A DNA stretch of 64,000 nt from the NCBI RefSeq assembly GCF_027474525.2, contig NZ_CP114882.2:3224001-3288000 (forward strand), written 5' to 3'. Source of the DNA: Flavobacterium lacustre. Lineage in GTDB: Bacteria; Bacteroidota; Bacteroidia; Flavobacteriales; Flavobacteriaceae. Position 1 is the first letter of the stretch. The number at the start of each line of letters is the position of its first letter. This document shows, piece by piece, positions 46,256 through 55,621 of this stretch. The translations under genes and the position numbers were made by a program. Below the pieces are notes generated by a model. That model was not told the DNA's origin. It saw only the letters and a list, made by a program, of their open reading frames with translations, and did no database searches.

Positions 46256-47437
46256 ATGAAAACAGCCTATATAGTTAAAGCATACAGAACAGCCGTGGGA
46301 AAAGCCCCAAAAGGCGTGTTTAGATTCAAACGCCCTGATGAGTTGGCAGCAGAAACCATTCAATTTATGATGAATGAGTTGCCTGATTTTGACAAAACGC
46401 GTATTGATGATGTGATGGTAGGAAACGCAATGCCAGAAGCAGAACAAGGTCTGAATGTAGGGCGATTAATTTCCTTAATGGGATTAAAAGTTGAAGATGT
46501 TCCAGGTGTAACTGTAAACCGTTATTGCGCGTCAGGATTAGAAACTATCGGCATGGCTACTGCCAAAATCCAGTCGGGAATGGCTGATTGTATTATAGCC
46601 GGTGGCGCTGAAAGCATGAGTTTTATTCCGATGGGAGGCTACAAACCAACTCCGGATTATGCTGTTGCAAAAGCGGGTAACGAAGATTACTATTGGGGAA
46701 TGGGACTTACTGCAGAAGCCGTTGCCAAACAATATAAAGTATCCCGAGAAGATCAAGATGAGTTTGCGTATCAATCGCATATGAAAGCCTTAAAAGCACA
46801 AGCCGAAGGCAAATTTGACAAACAAATTGTGCCCATTACTATCGAACAAACATTCGTCAATGAAAATGGTAAAAAAGAAACTAAATCGTATATCGTAAAC
46901 AAAGATGAAGGACCAAGAGCCGGAACTTCTGTAGCAGCATTGGCCGGTTTAAGACCTGTTTTTGCCGCCGACGGAAGTGTAACGGCAGGAAATTCTTCCC
47001 AAATGAGTGATGGAGCTGCTTTCGTTTTGATTATGAGCGAAGCAATGGTAAAAGAGTTAAATCTGGAACCAATAGCCCGTTTGATCAACTTCGCTTCGGC
47101 TGGAGTAGAGCCCCGAATTATGGGAATTGGACCAGTAAAAGCAATTCCAAAAGCCTTAAAACAAGCAGGATTGCAATTAAAAGATATTGATTTAGTCGAA
47201 TTGAATGAAGCATTTGCCTCTCAATCTTTGGCTGTGATCAGGGAATTAGGACTGAATCCGGATATCGTGAATGTGAATGGTGGAGCCATTGCATTAGGTC
47301 ATCCGCTGGGTTGTACCGGAGCTAAACTTTCTGTTCAACTGTTCGACGAAATGAAACGCAGAGGAAATAAATACGGAATTGTAAGTATGTGTGTGGGAAC
47401 CGGACAAGGAAGTGCAGGAATTTATGAGGTACTTTAA
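46256..47437 (+). CDS. Acetyl-CoA C-acyltransferase (thiolase)
   Basis: A 393-residue thiolase; start MKTAYIVKAYRTAVGKAPKG at 46256, because the longer frame overlaps the preceding gene. Active residues: nucleophile Cys in NRYCASGLETIGMA (~90), His in GGAIALGHPLGCTGAK, and Cys in IVSMCVGTGQGSAGI near the end. It cleaves 3-ketoacyl-CoA in the last beta-oxidation step, working with the upstream dehydrogenase/hydratase. A 7-bp repeat array begins 7 bp after its stop. Confidence 0.96.
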   Translation: MKTAYIVKAYRTAVGKAPKGVFRFKRPDELAAETIQFMMNELPDFDKTRIDDVMVGNAMPEAEQGLNVGRLISLMGLKVEDVPGVTVNRYCASGLETIGMATAKIQSGMADCIIAGGAESMSFIPMGGYKPTPDYAVAKAGNEDYYWGMGLTAEAVAKQYKVSREDQDEFAYQSHMKALKAQAEGKFDKQIVPITIEQTFVNENGKKETKSYIVNKDEGPRAGTSVAALAGLRPVFAADGSVTAGNSSQMSDGAAFVLIMSEAMVKELNLEPIARLINFASAGVEPRIMGIGPVKAIPKALKQAGLQLKDIDLVELNEAFASQSLAVIRELGLNPDIVNVNGGAIALGHPLGCTGAKLSVQLFDEMKRRGNKYGIVSMCVGTGQGSAGIYEVL

Positions 47438-47444
47438 ATTTTGA

Positions 47445-47507
47445 GATGTGAAAAGTGAAGAGTGAGATGTGAAGAGTGAGAAGTGAAGAGTGAAAAGTGA
47501 GATGTGA
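47445..47507. repeat. 7-bp tandem array, 9 units
   Basis: Nine consecutive 7-bp units of the type GATGTGA, AAAGTGA, AGAGTGA, GAAGTGA. It abuts the remains of a four-helix-bundle gene on its right. Confidence 0.9.
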
Positions 47508-47509
47508 AA

Positions 47510-47759
47510 ATGAATAGATGTTCCGTTTCTAAGCCATCAAATATTGCAGAAAGTTCAAATAGAGAGGATTAATATTTTTTAGTATTATATGAATATCTAT
47601 TTATGCCCCTCATTCGAATTACAAACTCAATTGTTAATTGCTTGTCAAAATGATTACTTATCCAAAGAAAAAACAAACGAAATAGAAAATAAAATAATTG
47701 AATTTCAAAAGATGACAATAGGATTCATAAGTAAGTTAGACCATAATCTTTCTTCTTGA
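47510..47759 (+). pseudogene. Decayed four-helix-bundle (S23/23S intervening-sequence-type) protein gene
   Basis: Translating from 47510 gives MNRCSVSKPSNIAESSNRED, which aligns with the family core (QMNRCSVSIPSNIAEGSSRE as known). A stop codon follows, and after a frame change the C-terminal family half appears from 47589: SFELQTQLLIACQNDYLSKE, ending QKMTIGFISKLDHN and a stop at 47757-47759. The N-terminal third is missing and replaced by the 7-bp array. At least one stop and one frameshift make it non-functional. It sits between the thiolase and the acyl-CoA dehydrogenase genes. The family call is by memory of its motif. Confidence 0.75.
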
Positions 47760-47791
47760 TTCTTTTTCTCTTTTATCTAAAAAACAAAGTC

Positions 47792-49582
47792 ATGAGCGAC
47801 AAAACAAGAGGTGGTCAATTCATCGTAAAAGAAACAAAATGTGAAGATGTCTTCACACCAGAAGATTTCAATGAAGAGCAGTTAATGATGCGTGACTCTG
47901 TAAAGGAGTTTGTAGACAAAGAATTATGGGCACACAAAGATCGATTTGAAAAGAAAGATTATGCCTATACAGAAGAAACTATGCGTAAAGCTGGAGAGTT
48001 GGGACTTTTAGGAGTTGCTGTTCCAGAAGCTTATGGTGGACTTGGTATGGGATTCGTTTCGACCATGTTGGTTTGTGATTATATTTCGGGAGCAACGGGT
48101 TCATTCTCAACAGCTTTTGGAGCGCATACCGGAATTGGAACCATGCCGATTACTTTATATGGAACAGAGGAACAAAAACAAAAATATGTTCCAAAATTAG
48201 CTTCAGGCGAATGGTTTGGTGCGTATTGTTTGACCGAACCAGGCGCAGGATCTGATGCTAACTCTGGAAAAACAAAAGCCGTTTTATCTGAAGATGGAAC
48301 ACATTACAAAATTACAGGACAAAAAATGTGGATTTCGAATGCCGGATTTTGTTCTTTGTTTATCGTTTTTGCCCGTATTGGTGATGATAAAAACATTACC
48401 GGTTTTATTTTAGAAAACACTCCAGATAATGGAATTTCGATGGGTGAAGAAGAGCACAAATTAGGAATTCGAGCTTCCTCAACACGTCAGGTTTTCTTTA
48501 ACGACACTAAAGTTCCGGTCGAAAACATGCTTTCCGAAAGAGGAAACGGTTTCAAAATTGCTATGAACGCTTTGAATGTCGGACGTATCAAATTGGCTGC
48601 TGCCTGCTTAGATGCGCAACGAAGAGTTACTACCGGAGGTATCAAATATGCCAATGAAAGAATTCAATTTAACACCGCTATTTCTCAGTTTGGGGCAATC
48701 CGTTATAAATTAGCCGAGATGGCCACCAGCTGTTATGCCGGAGAAAGTGCTTCTTACAGAGCCGCAAAAGATATTGAAGACCGAATTATAGCCCGTGAAG
48801 CAGAAGGTGCTTCACATCAGGAAGCCGAATTAAAAGGGGTTGAAGAATATGCAATAGAATGTTCCATTCTAAAAGTAGCAGTTTCTGAAGATGTACAGAA
48901 TTGTTCTGATGAAGGAATCCAGATTTTTGGAGGAATGGGATTCTCCGAAGACACCCCGATGGAAAGTGCTTGGAGAGATGCCCGAATTGCCCGAATTTAT
49001 GAAGGTACAAATGAAATTAACAGAATGCTTTCGGTTGGAATGTTAATCAAAAAAGCCATGAAAGGACATGTTGATTTATTGGGACCTGCGTCGAAAGTAC
49101 AAGAAGAATTAATGGGAATTCCATCATTTGACATTCCCGATTATTCTGAATTATTTGCTGAAGAAAAAGAAATGATCAGCAAATTGAAAAAAGCATTCCT
49201 GATGGTTGCCGGTGGTGCCGTTCAAAAATACGGTCCTGATTTAGACGGTCACCAACAATTATTGATGGCCGCTTCTGATATTTTGATTGAAATTTATATG
49301 GCTGAATCAACTATTTTAAGAACAGAAAAATTAGCTAAAAAAGAAGGCGAAGCAAAAGTACAAGAGCAAATTGCCATGGCTAAATTATACTTATACAAAG
49401 CAGTAGATATTGTCACTCAAAAAGGAAAAGAAAGTGTTATTTCTTTTGCTGATGGTGATGAACAACGCATGATGTTGATGGGTTTACGTCGTTTTACAAA
49501 ATATACGAATATGCCCAACATTGTAGGTTTAAGAGAAATAATCACCACTAAATTAGTAGCCGAAAACCAATACTGTTTCTAA
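47792..49582 (+). CDS. Acyl-CoA dehydrogenase (long form)
   Basis: A 596-residue flavoenzyme; start MSDKTRGGQFIVKE at 47792. The first ~400 residues are the ACAD fold: YCLTEPGAGSDANSGKTKA (FAD/substrate loop), GIQIFGGMGFSEDTPMESAWRDARIARIYEGTNEINRML with the catalytic Glu in YEGTNE. About 170 extra C-terminal residues, mostly helical, are typical of the bigger VLCAD-like bacterial forms. It catalyses the first beta-oxidation step and completes the set marR - dehydrogenase/hydratase - thiolase - ACAD. It is separated from the thiolase by a repeat array and a pseudogene. Confidence 0.94.
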   Translation: MSDKTRGGQFIVKETKCEDVFTPEDFNEEQLMMRDSVKEFVDKELWAHKDRFEKKDYAYTEETMRKAGELGLLGVAVPEAYGGLGMGFVSTMLVCDYISGATGSFSTAFGAHTGIGTMPITLYGTEEQKQKYVPKLASGEWFGAYCLTEPGAGSDANSGKTKAVLSEDGTHYKITGQKMWISNAGFCSLFIVFARIGDDKNITGFILENTPDNGISMGEEEHKLGIRASSTRQVFFNDTKVPVENMLSERGNGFKIAMNALNVGRIKLAAACLDAQRRVTTGGIKYANERIQFNTAISQFGAIRYKLAEMATSCYAGESASYRAAKDIEDRIIAREAEGASHQEAELKGVEEYAIECSILKVAVSEDVQNCSDEGIQIFGGMGFSEDTPMESAWRDARIARIYEGTNEINRMLSVGMLIKKAMKGHVDLLGPASKVQEELMGIPSFDIPDYSELFAEEKEMISKLKKAFLMVAGGAVQKYGPDLDGHQQLLMAASDILIEIYMAESTILRTEKLAKKEGEAKVQEQIAMAKLYLYKAVDIVTQKGKESVISFADGDEQRMMLMGLRRFTKYTNMPNIVGLREIITTKLVAENQYCF

Positions 49583-49617
49583 ACAGCTACGCCGTTTTTG
49601 ATGCTCTTTATTCATTT

Positions 49618-49656
49618 AAAAAGCCGTTTTGTTCTCAGACAAAACGGCTTTTTTAA
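49618..49656. terminator. Terminator of the beta-oxidation operon
   Basis: AAAAAGCCGTTTTGT / ACAAAACGGCTTTTT, a long perfect stem. The following ~270 bp before the next gene show nothing recognised. Confidence 0.9.
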
Positions 49657-49929
49657 TTTACACAAAATATATTTATTGGCTAATTTACCTGTAATTATTT
49701 TTCCTTCCCTATTCAGTTAAATTCGTTTATTTTTTATGTTACTGCTTTTCATTACTTAAAGTACAGATATGAATTACTTCTTACTCCATTTTGGATGATT
49801 GCATCAAATAAAAACAGTTTATTTTAAACTTCACTTCTCTTAGATTTACTAAATGAAAAGAAATTATAATATATCCAATAAAGCTTTAGTTCCCAAAAAA
49901 CGTCCAAGGGAATTCTGTTGTTTAAAATT

Positions 49930-50451
49930 CTATTGCTCTGGCTTTTTCTCCGGCATAAAAATTTCACCGTTATACGATATCGTGCTGCGGTTGTTACTTA
50001 TTATAGAAAGCGTTGCACTACCTTCAAAATAGACTGAAAGTGACAATCTATACACATCATTTATACCTTTTACGACAGCATTTATCAGATACTGTTTTTT
50101 GTCTTTTTTAATTGTAAACTCTTGGGGCTTGCCTTCAAATTTTAATCCACCGTCACCACCATATCCAATACCGCTGAAAGCTCTGCCGAAAAAAGGCATT
50201 TCGCTCTTAATAAAATCAGGACTAAATTTGACATAATTGGGATTTGTTGTCAAATCAATTGTTCTGAATCCTTGAGGCAAAGCATTTCTTGCTACAAAAA
50301 CAAAATCCTTAGAATCAACCAGAATGGCCGTTTGTTTTTGCTTTTCAATCTTTTTTTCTTCTCTTATTTGCTTCCTTGTTTTTTCTTGAGCAAAACCAAT
50401 GGTTACCAACCCAAAAAGAAATAATCCAAAAACCACTTTTTTTGTGTTCAT
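49930..50451 (-). CDS. Exported DUF4251-like protein
   Basis: A 173-residue protein with a signal peptide (LVTIGFAQ), a charged helix (EKTRKQIREEKKIEKQKQ) and a compact beta domain with SKDFVFVARNALPQGFRTIDL, YVKFSPDFIKSEMPFFGRAF and YGGDGGLKFEG. These are the hallmarks I associate with DUF4251, found in Bacteroidota envelopes. Function unknown. It stands alone, convergent with the acyl-CoA dehydrogenase gene. Confidence 0.8.
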   Translation of the reverse strand: MNTKKVVFGLFLFGLVTIGFAQEKTRKQIREEKKIEKQKQTAILVDSKDFVFVARNALPQGFRTIDLTTNPNYVKFSPDFIKSEMPFFGRAFSGIGYGGDGGLKFEGKPQEFTIKKDKKQYLINAVVKGINDVYRLSLSVYFEGSATLSIISNNRSTISYNGEIFMPEKKPEQ

Positions 50452-50831
50452 ATTGTCTAATTTTTAAAATAATAAAGAAAACTGTTTCAATTCAAATCGA
50501 TTATATATCGCTTATATTTTTTTATCAAAATAGATCAACACGATATCCCCCATCATAAAATTCAAGGTCTTTCCGCCTTCTGAAATGAAGTATGAATCTG
50601 TTTTTTATAACGTTGTTTTTTAAATAATTAGCGAAATAACTAAAGTAAAAATACTGAATTTAATAATAGCCCCACTTATTTTATAGTTCCATTTTATATT
50701 TTAACAAATCCATTTAGTTGTGCATTTGATTGTAATCATTAACAGTTAAGCAAAACAGATTTAAGACAACTTTAAATAAAACCTATTTTTTTTATGTGTA
50801 ATTTTATAAGATAATTAATAAAAATCAAATC

Positions 50832-51353
50832 ATGAAGAAAATAATCCTTGCAGCTTCCCTTTTTATAGCCATTGCCATTGGGTGTAAAACCAATACTGGT
50901 GATTCAAAAAAATTGAATATCATTTTTGAACCCAAAAGCAACAGTACCGTTTCAGGAACAGCCACTTTTGTAGAAAAAAACGGAAAAGTAACTTTTGTGG
51001 CCACACTAGCCGGACTAAAACCCGGAATTCATGCCATTCATATACATGAAAAATCAGATTGTACCGCTGCCGATGGAAGTTCTGCAGGAGGACATTGGAA
51101 TCCTACTTTTAAAAACCACGGAAAATGGGGTGTTGGCGAGTATCACAAAGGAGATATCGGAAACTTTGTTGCCGATGAAAAAGGAAACGGAACCATCACT
51201 TTAACAACCGATGAATGGTGTATTGGATGTGGAGATGCATCGAAAGATATTTTAGGAAAAGGATTAATTGTGCATCAAGGTGCAGATGATTTTGTTTCAC
51301 AACCAGCAGGAAATGCCGGAGCAAGAGTAGCTTGTTCTGCTATAATTAAATAA
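50832..51353 (+). CDS. sodC: Cu/Zn superoxide dismutase lipoprotein
   Basis: A 173-residue SOD with a lipoprotein signal (lipobox IAIGC, Cys18), so it acts in the envelope. Copper and zinc ligands: HAIHIHEKSDC (two Cu His), GGHWNPTFKNHG (bridging and Zn His), EYHKGDIGN (Zn His and Asp) and GLIVHQGADDF (Cu His). The structural disulfide Cys are KSDC and ARVAC. It dismutates superoxide to O2 and H2O2. Monocistronic, with a terminator after it. The 380 bp upstream show no recognisable promoter. Confidence 0.96.
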   Translation: MKKIILAASLFIAIAIGCKTNTGDSKKLNIIFEPKSNSTVSGTATFVEKNGKVTFVATLAGLKPGIHAIHIHEKSDCTAADGSSAGGHWNPTFKNHGKWGVGEYHKGDIGNFVADEKGNGTITLTTDEWCIGCGDASKDILGKGLIVHQGADDFVSQPAGNAGARVACSAIIK

Positions 51354-51368
51354 GATTTCTTTTTTTGA

Positions 51369-51407
51369 AAAAAAACCGTCTTGTTTGAAAAGCAAGACGG
51401 TTTTTTT
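51369..51407. terminator. Terminator after sodC
   Basis: AAAAAACCGTCTTG / CAAGACGGTTTTTT with a 9-nt loop. Confidence 0.85.
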
Positions 51408-51468
51408 AATTTTAATTTAATATCAAAACCATAAAAAAACATAGCTTTGCAGCTTCAAATTATAGTTA

Positions 51469-52671
51469 ATGATTAACCCATCTACATCCGGCTGGATAGA
51501 TAAATTTTTTTATAAACAAAAATTTTCAGAACAAACCGTAGCTGAAACCGCTGAATCTTTCTACAATAAAGTAAGAGATACCGGTTTTATTTACGGGCAT
51601 ATCATTTCGTTTGAAACTCAAAATGCAATTCCTACTAAAGGTTGGTTTAAAGAAGAAATTTCAAAGGTAGCCTTGTTAAATACTTTATTTGGTGTTTTTG
51701 TGGTAACCAAAAAAGAATTTGATTCTGAAAAATTTATTTCTGAAGCTGTTGCTTTTTACAATCAAATGAATCCACAGGGTTTTAATTTGTTTAAAAAAAT
51801 ACTTCCAAAAAACAATTCCTCGCTCACTTTAGAAAAGATTATTGATGAACGCGTACAAACAAACGACAGCATCATCAGCAAAAACTTTTCGCATCTGGTA
51901 ACGAATGCATTATTGTTTATGGATGTTCTTGCTTTTCGCCAATATTTAATTCACGGAGCAATTCCAGAAAAATACCTGAAAAAATTTGAAGAAACGATAG
52001 TTAATATTGTGACCTTGGCTTTACGAATCAAGTCTAATAAAACCCAATATGACGATTTGTTAATTAAACTTTTTGAAGCTTCTATTCGATACAGTAAATT
52101 CTCGAAAGATTCAATCCAGAATTTCGACAGTCTTCAATTGGACTATTTCACTAACGAATTGGAAAAAAAATATTTGATAGACATTGCCGGAATGGCATTG
52201 TGGAGTGATGGTATAATTGAGAATAACGAGGCTTATTTTTTGCATCAATTAGCTGAAAAGCTTAAAATTTCGGATGATTTTGTAACGTTAAGTATTGAGC
52301 ATACCAATGCTTTTATCACAAAACATAAAAAGGAGATTCCTTATTTTAATTATTCTAATCCGGTAAAACATTTTTACGATCAAACGACTCAAAGTGTCGT
52401 GACTCTTATTTCCCGAAATAAAAATCGATTAGTTAAAGAAATCATTCAAAGCAAAGAGTTGATGCTTTTACTTGCTTATTCCACCCGAAGGGATTTAGAC
52501 GAAAAAGAAAAGAAAAAGGTAAAAAAACAATTGTTAGACATTTGTAAAACAGTTCCTTCGCTGACCATTTTTTTACTTCCCGGAGGTAGTTTATTATTGC
52601 CTATTTTGATTAAGTTTATCCCAACATTACTGCCATCGGCTTTTAATGAAAATCTTGATAATGACGATTAA
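51469..52671 (+). CDS. LETM1-related protein
   Basis: A 400-residue protein without a signal peptide. Most of it is helical; the C-terminal ~60 residues (CKTVPSLTIFLLPGGSLLLP..., KFIPTLLPSAF) match the LETM1-like segment used to name 'LETM1-related biofilm-associated' proteins of Flavobacteriaceae. That stretch is hydrophobic enough to insert in or touch the membrane. An internal segment (SDGIIENNEAYFLHQLAEKL) resembles a TerB-like helical motif. Function not established. It is flanked by terminators on both sides. Confidence 0.75.
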   Translation: MINPSTSGWIDKFFYKQKFSEQTVAETAESFYNKVRDTGFIYGHIISFETQNAIPTKGWFKEEISKVALLNTLFGVFVVTKKEFDSEKFISEAVAFYNQMNPQGFNLFKKILPKNNSSLTLEKIIDERVQTNDSIISKNFSHLVTNALLFMDVLAFRQYLIHGAIPEKYLKKFEETIVNIVTLALRIKSNKTQYDDLLIKLFEASIRYSKFSKDSIQNFDSLQLDYFTNELEKKYLIDIAGMALWSDGIIENNEAYFLHQLAEKLKISDDFVTLSIEHTNAFITKHKKEIPYFNYSNPVKHFYDQTTQSVVTLISRNKNRLVKEIIQSKELMLLLAYSTRRDLDEKEKKKVKKQLLDICKTVPSLTIFLLPGGSLLLPILIKFIPTLLPSAFNENLDNDD

Positions 52672-52684
52672 CCTCGGCTATTAA

Positions 52685-52717
52685 AATAAAAAAACTGCTC
52701 TAAGGCAGTTTTTTTAT
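52685..52717. terminator. Bidirectional terminator
   Basis: AAAAAAACTGC-tctaag-GCAGTTTTTTT between two convergent genes. Confidence 0.8.
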
Positions 52718-52737
52718 TTGTAATTATGTGATTTCGA

Positions 52738-53373
52738 TTAGAATTTCAACTGATACACTTCATCTAAATCTTTGTTAGAACTAATATTTACTTCTAAATC
52801 GGTAACAAATCCGGAGTTTAATCCATATGCCCAACCGTGTAAAGTTAATTCTTGTCCGTTTTTCCAAGCAGACTGAACAATAGATGTTTTGGCTAAATCA
52901 AAAACTTGTTCTTTCACATTGATTTCTACAAAAGCATTAAAACGATCCGTTTCATTCTCTATTGAATCTAAATATACTTGATGCAAACGATACACATCTT
53001 TTATGTGACGAATCCAGTTGTCAATAATTCCTATTGAATCATTTCCCATCGCCGCTTTAATACCTCCACAGCCATAATGACCACAAACCAGTACATGCTT
53101 CACTTTCAAAACATTTACCGCATAATCCAGAACGCTCAACATATTCATGTCAGAGTGTACCACCATATTGGCAATGTTTCTGTGAACGAAAACTTCACCC
53201 GGTTTTGCCCCTACAATTTCATTTGCAGGCACCCTGCTGTCCGAACAACCTATCCATAATAGAGGCGGTGTTTGCCCTTTGGCTAAATCCTGAAAATAAT
53301 TGGGATCACTCGCTAACGATGTTTCAACCCATTTTTTATTATTATCTAATATTTTTTTATAAAAATCGTCCAT
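52738..53373 (-). CDS. can: Beta-class carbonic anhydrase
   Basis: A 211-residue beta-carbonic anhydrase. Zinc ligands and the catalytic dyad are clear: Cys43, Asp45 and Arg47 in IGCSDSRVPA, His99 and Cys102 in CGHYGCGG. No signal peptide, so cytosolic. It interconverts CO2 and bicarbonate. It is 89 bp downstream of the SulP transporter gene on the same strand, suggesting a bicarbonate uptake and interconversion pair. Confidence 0.96.
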   Translation of the reverse strand: MDDFYKKILDNNKKWVETSLASDPNYFQDLAKGQTPPLLWIGCSDSRVPANEIVGAKPGEVFVHRNIANMVVHSDMNMLSVLDYAVNVLKVKHVLVCGHYGCGGIKAAMGNDSIGIIDNWIRHIKDVYRLHQVYLDSIENETDRFNAFVEINVKEQVFDLAKTSIVQSAWKNGQELTLHGWAYGLNSGFVTDLEVNISSNKDLDEVYQLKF

Positions 53374-53462
53374 AACTATCTGTTTTATTTGACTCGTAAA
53401 ATTAACTATTCTGTGATGTAAAGAAACTGATTAAAATCTTCTAAAAATAATCTGTTGTCACT

Positions 53463-55118
53463 TTATTCCGGAAAAATCTCTTGTTTTATCTCTTTTTTGA
53501 CCATCACTCTTTTTGCAAAATCATAATGATGCTCAATTGTAACGTGGTTTTGTCCCTCGGTACTATTCTCTAATCGGTACTCTTTTTTAAATCCTTTCAG
53601 TTTCACCTTGATATTTTCATCTTTGGCTCTGGTCGCTTTAAATTCACGGATTAAATCTAAAATATCGTGTGCTATATACACCGTATCATGTGCATTGATA
53701 ATCACTCTGGAATTCTCCGGAATCTCATTTAATGTCAATTTAATAGCCGATTTATTCAAGAAAGAAACTTCTTGCGCTAAGTCGATATGAATCACATCTC
53801 CATCCACATATTCTTCTTTTCTAAAACTATAAGCTCTTTTAAGATTTCCTCTTAGAATAAAAATAATACTAATTATGATTCCCAAAGCTACTCCTTTTAG
53901 CAAATCCAGAAATACAACCGCCAATAAAGTCACTATAAAAGGAATAAACTGGTACTTTCCGTTGTCCCAAAAATGCTTGAATGTCGCCGGTTTAGCTAAT
54001 TTATATCCTACTAAAATCAGAATAGCGGCTAAGGTTGCCAATGGAATTTTATTTAAAATAAACGGAATCGTCAATACACTTACTAATAGTAATACGCCGT
54101 GAATGATGGTTGACATTTTAGATTTAGCCCCCGCATTATTATTTGCCGAAGAGCGAACTACAACAGATGTCATGGGCAATCCTCCCAAAAGTGAGCTCAC
54201 AATATTTCCTATTCCTTGCGCTTTCAGCTCCACATTAGTATCCGTATAACGCTTGTGAACATCCATTCTGTCTGATGCTTCAATACACAATAATGTCTCA
54301 ATAGAAGCTACAATAGCAATTGTTAACCCTACAATCCAAACTTGTGGATTCGTTATTCCCGAAAAATTTGGAGTTACAATAATTTGCTTGAATTCCTCTA
54401 AAGTTGTAGGTACGGGTAAAGAAACCAAATGCTCTTTCATTATCGCCAATGAACTTCCTGATACCACAAAAATTTCATTCAAAACCACTCCAATAACTAC
54501 TGCTACCAATGCCCCAGGAACTAATTTTAATTTTTTCAAAAAAGTTATTTTATCCCAGACAATCAGGATTGCTATGGAAACAAAACTAATAATTATAGAA
54601 CCTAATTGAATGTGATTTAAAACCCCAAATAATGTTGAAAAGGTGTTGTTTCCATCCGCTTGCGCAAAAGCCATGTCGCCTTCAAAATCACTATCATAAC
54701 CAAATGCGTGTGGCAATTGTTTTAAAATGATAATGATTCCGATACCTGCCAACATTCCTTCGATAACATTGGTTGGAAAATAATTTGAGATGCTTCCCGC
54801 TTTTATAAATCCTAAAGCTAATTGAATTAATCCCGCAATAAAAACAGCTGTCAGGAAGACATCAAAAGCCCCTAAGTCCGTAATTGCCGTTAAAATAATT
54901 GCCGTTAAACCTGCTGCCGGCCCCGAAACGCTTATGTGCGATTTGCTCAAATATCCTACCACTATTCCGCCTATAATCCCTGAAATAATACCCGAAAACA
55001 ACGGAGCACCCGAAGCCATTGCAATACCTAAACATAAGGGAAGCGCCACCAGAAAAACCACTAAACCAGACGCAAAATCGGATTTAAGGTTAGCAAAAAG
55101 ATTGATTTTTTTTGTCAT
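53463..55118 (-). CDS. SulP-family anion transporter with STAS-like tail
   Basis: A 551-residue membrane protein with 10-12 hydrophobic segments. The SulP signature VFLVALPLCLGIAMASGAPL is at the N-terminus and KSHISVSGPAAGLTAI follows. The ~100-residue cytosolic tail (VDGDVIHIDLAQEVSFLNKSAI...) is a STAS domain. SulP proteins carry sulfate, bicarbonate or other anions. The carbonic anhydrase gene downstream points to bicarbonate, as in BicA-like members (inference). Confidence 0.92.
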   Translation of the reverse strand: MTKKINLFANLKSDFASGLVVFLVALPLCLGIAMASGAPLFSGIISGIIGGIVVGYLSKSHISVSGPAAGLTAIILTAITDLGAFDVFLTAVFIAGLIQLALGFIKAGSISNYFPTNVIEGMLAGIGIIIILKQLPHAFGYDSDFEGDMAFAQADGNNTFSTLFGVLNHIQLGSIIISFVSIAILIVWDKITFLKKLKLVPGALVAVVIGVVLNEIFVVSGSSLAIMKEHLVSLPVPTTLEEFKQIIVTPNFSGITNPQVWIVGLTIAIVASIETLLCIEASDRMDVHKRYTDTNVELKAQGIGNIVSSLLGGLPMTSVVVRSSANNNAGAKSKMSTIIHGVLLLVSVLTIPFILNKIPLATLAAILILVGYKLAKPATFKHFWDNGKYQFIPFIVTLLAVVFLDLLKGVALGIIISIIFILRGNLKRAYSFRKEEYVDGDVIHIDLAQEVSFLNKSAIKLTLNEIPENSRVIINAHDTVYIAHDILDLIREFKATRAKDENIKVKLKGFKKEYRLENSTEGQNHVTIEHHYDFAKRVMVKKEIKQEIFPE

Positions 55119-55207
55119 AATACCTTACTAAAAATTGAATACAAAGATTTTTTCCACATTGAAAAATGCAAAAAAGTTAATTTCAAATTATTGAAATTAC
55201 TGCTGTA

Positions 55208-55489
55208 TTAAACTTGGTCAGGCGGAGGTATAAATATAGAGGCTGCTACATTATCATGTTTTGATAAATTATCTGATAAAATAACATTTGAAGACGTTTC
55301 AAAGAAAGTAATAGTCTCCATTTCAGCATCAAAGCATAAAAAGGCTTTGAATTGTTTGTGTACATTTTCTTCTTCAGAAACACTATAAAAAATAGAAGTA
55401 TCGGCGCTTTTTTCTATCACACAAACTATTGTTGGTGCTAATAGAAAAATCATGAATATGAATAAAAATATTTGAGCCGTTTTTTTCAT
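55208..55489 (-). CDS. Small membrane/exported conserved protein of unknown function
   Basis: A 93-residue protein: one N-terminal hydrophobic helix (KTAQIFLFIFMIFLLAPTIVCVIE), then an acidic segment (SVSEEENVHKQFKAF) and the ending IFIPPPDQV. I have an impression that short proteins ending in PPPDQ recur in Flavobacteriaceae, but could not check. It lies between SulP (upstream on plus, 89 bp) and the dps terminator. Function unknown. Confidence 0.65.
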   Translation of the reverse strand: MKKTAQIFLFIFMIFLLAPTIVCVIEKSADTSIFYSVSEEENVHKQFKAFLCFDAEMETITFFETSSNVILSDNLSKHDNVAASIFIPPPDQV

Positions 55490-55562
55490 TGCGACAAAAG
55501 TAGAATTTAGTTTGTGAAAAAAAGTTGCTTTACGGTAAATTTAAAAAAAAATTAACATCCAC

Positions 55563-55600
55563 AAAAAAGCCAAAACAACTATAGTTATCATGGCTTTTTT
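55563..55600 (-). terminator. Terminator after dps
   Basis: AAAAAAGCCA / TGGCTTTTTT with an inner AACTATAGTT palindrome in the loop. Confidence 0.75.
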
Positions 55601-55621
55601 CTAAATTAAGATCTATTATAA

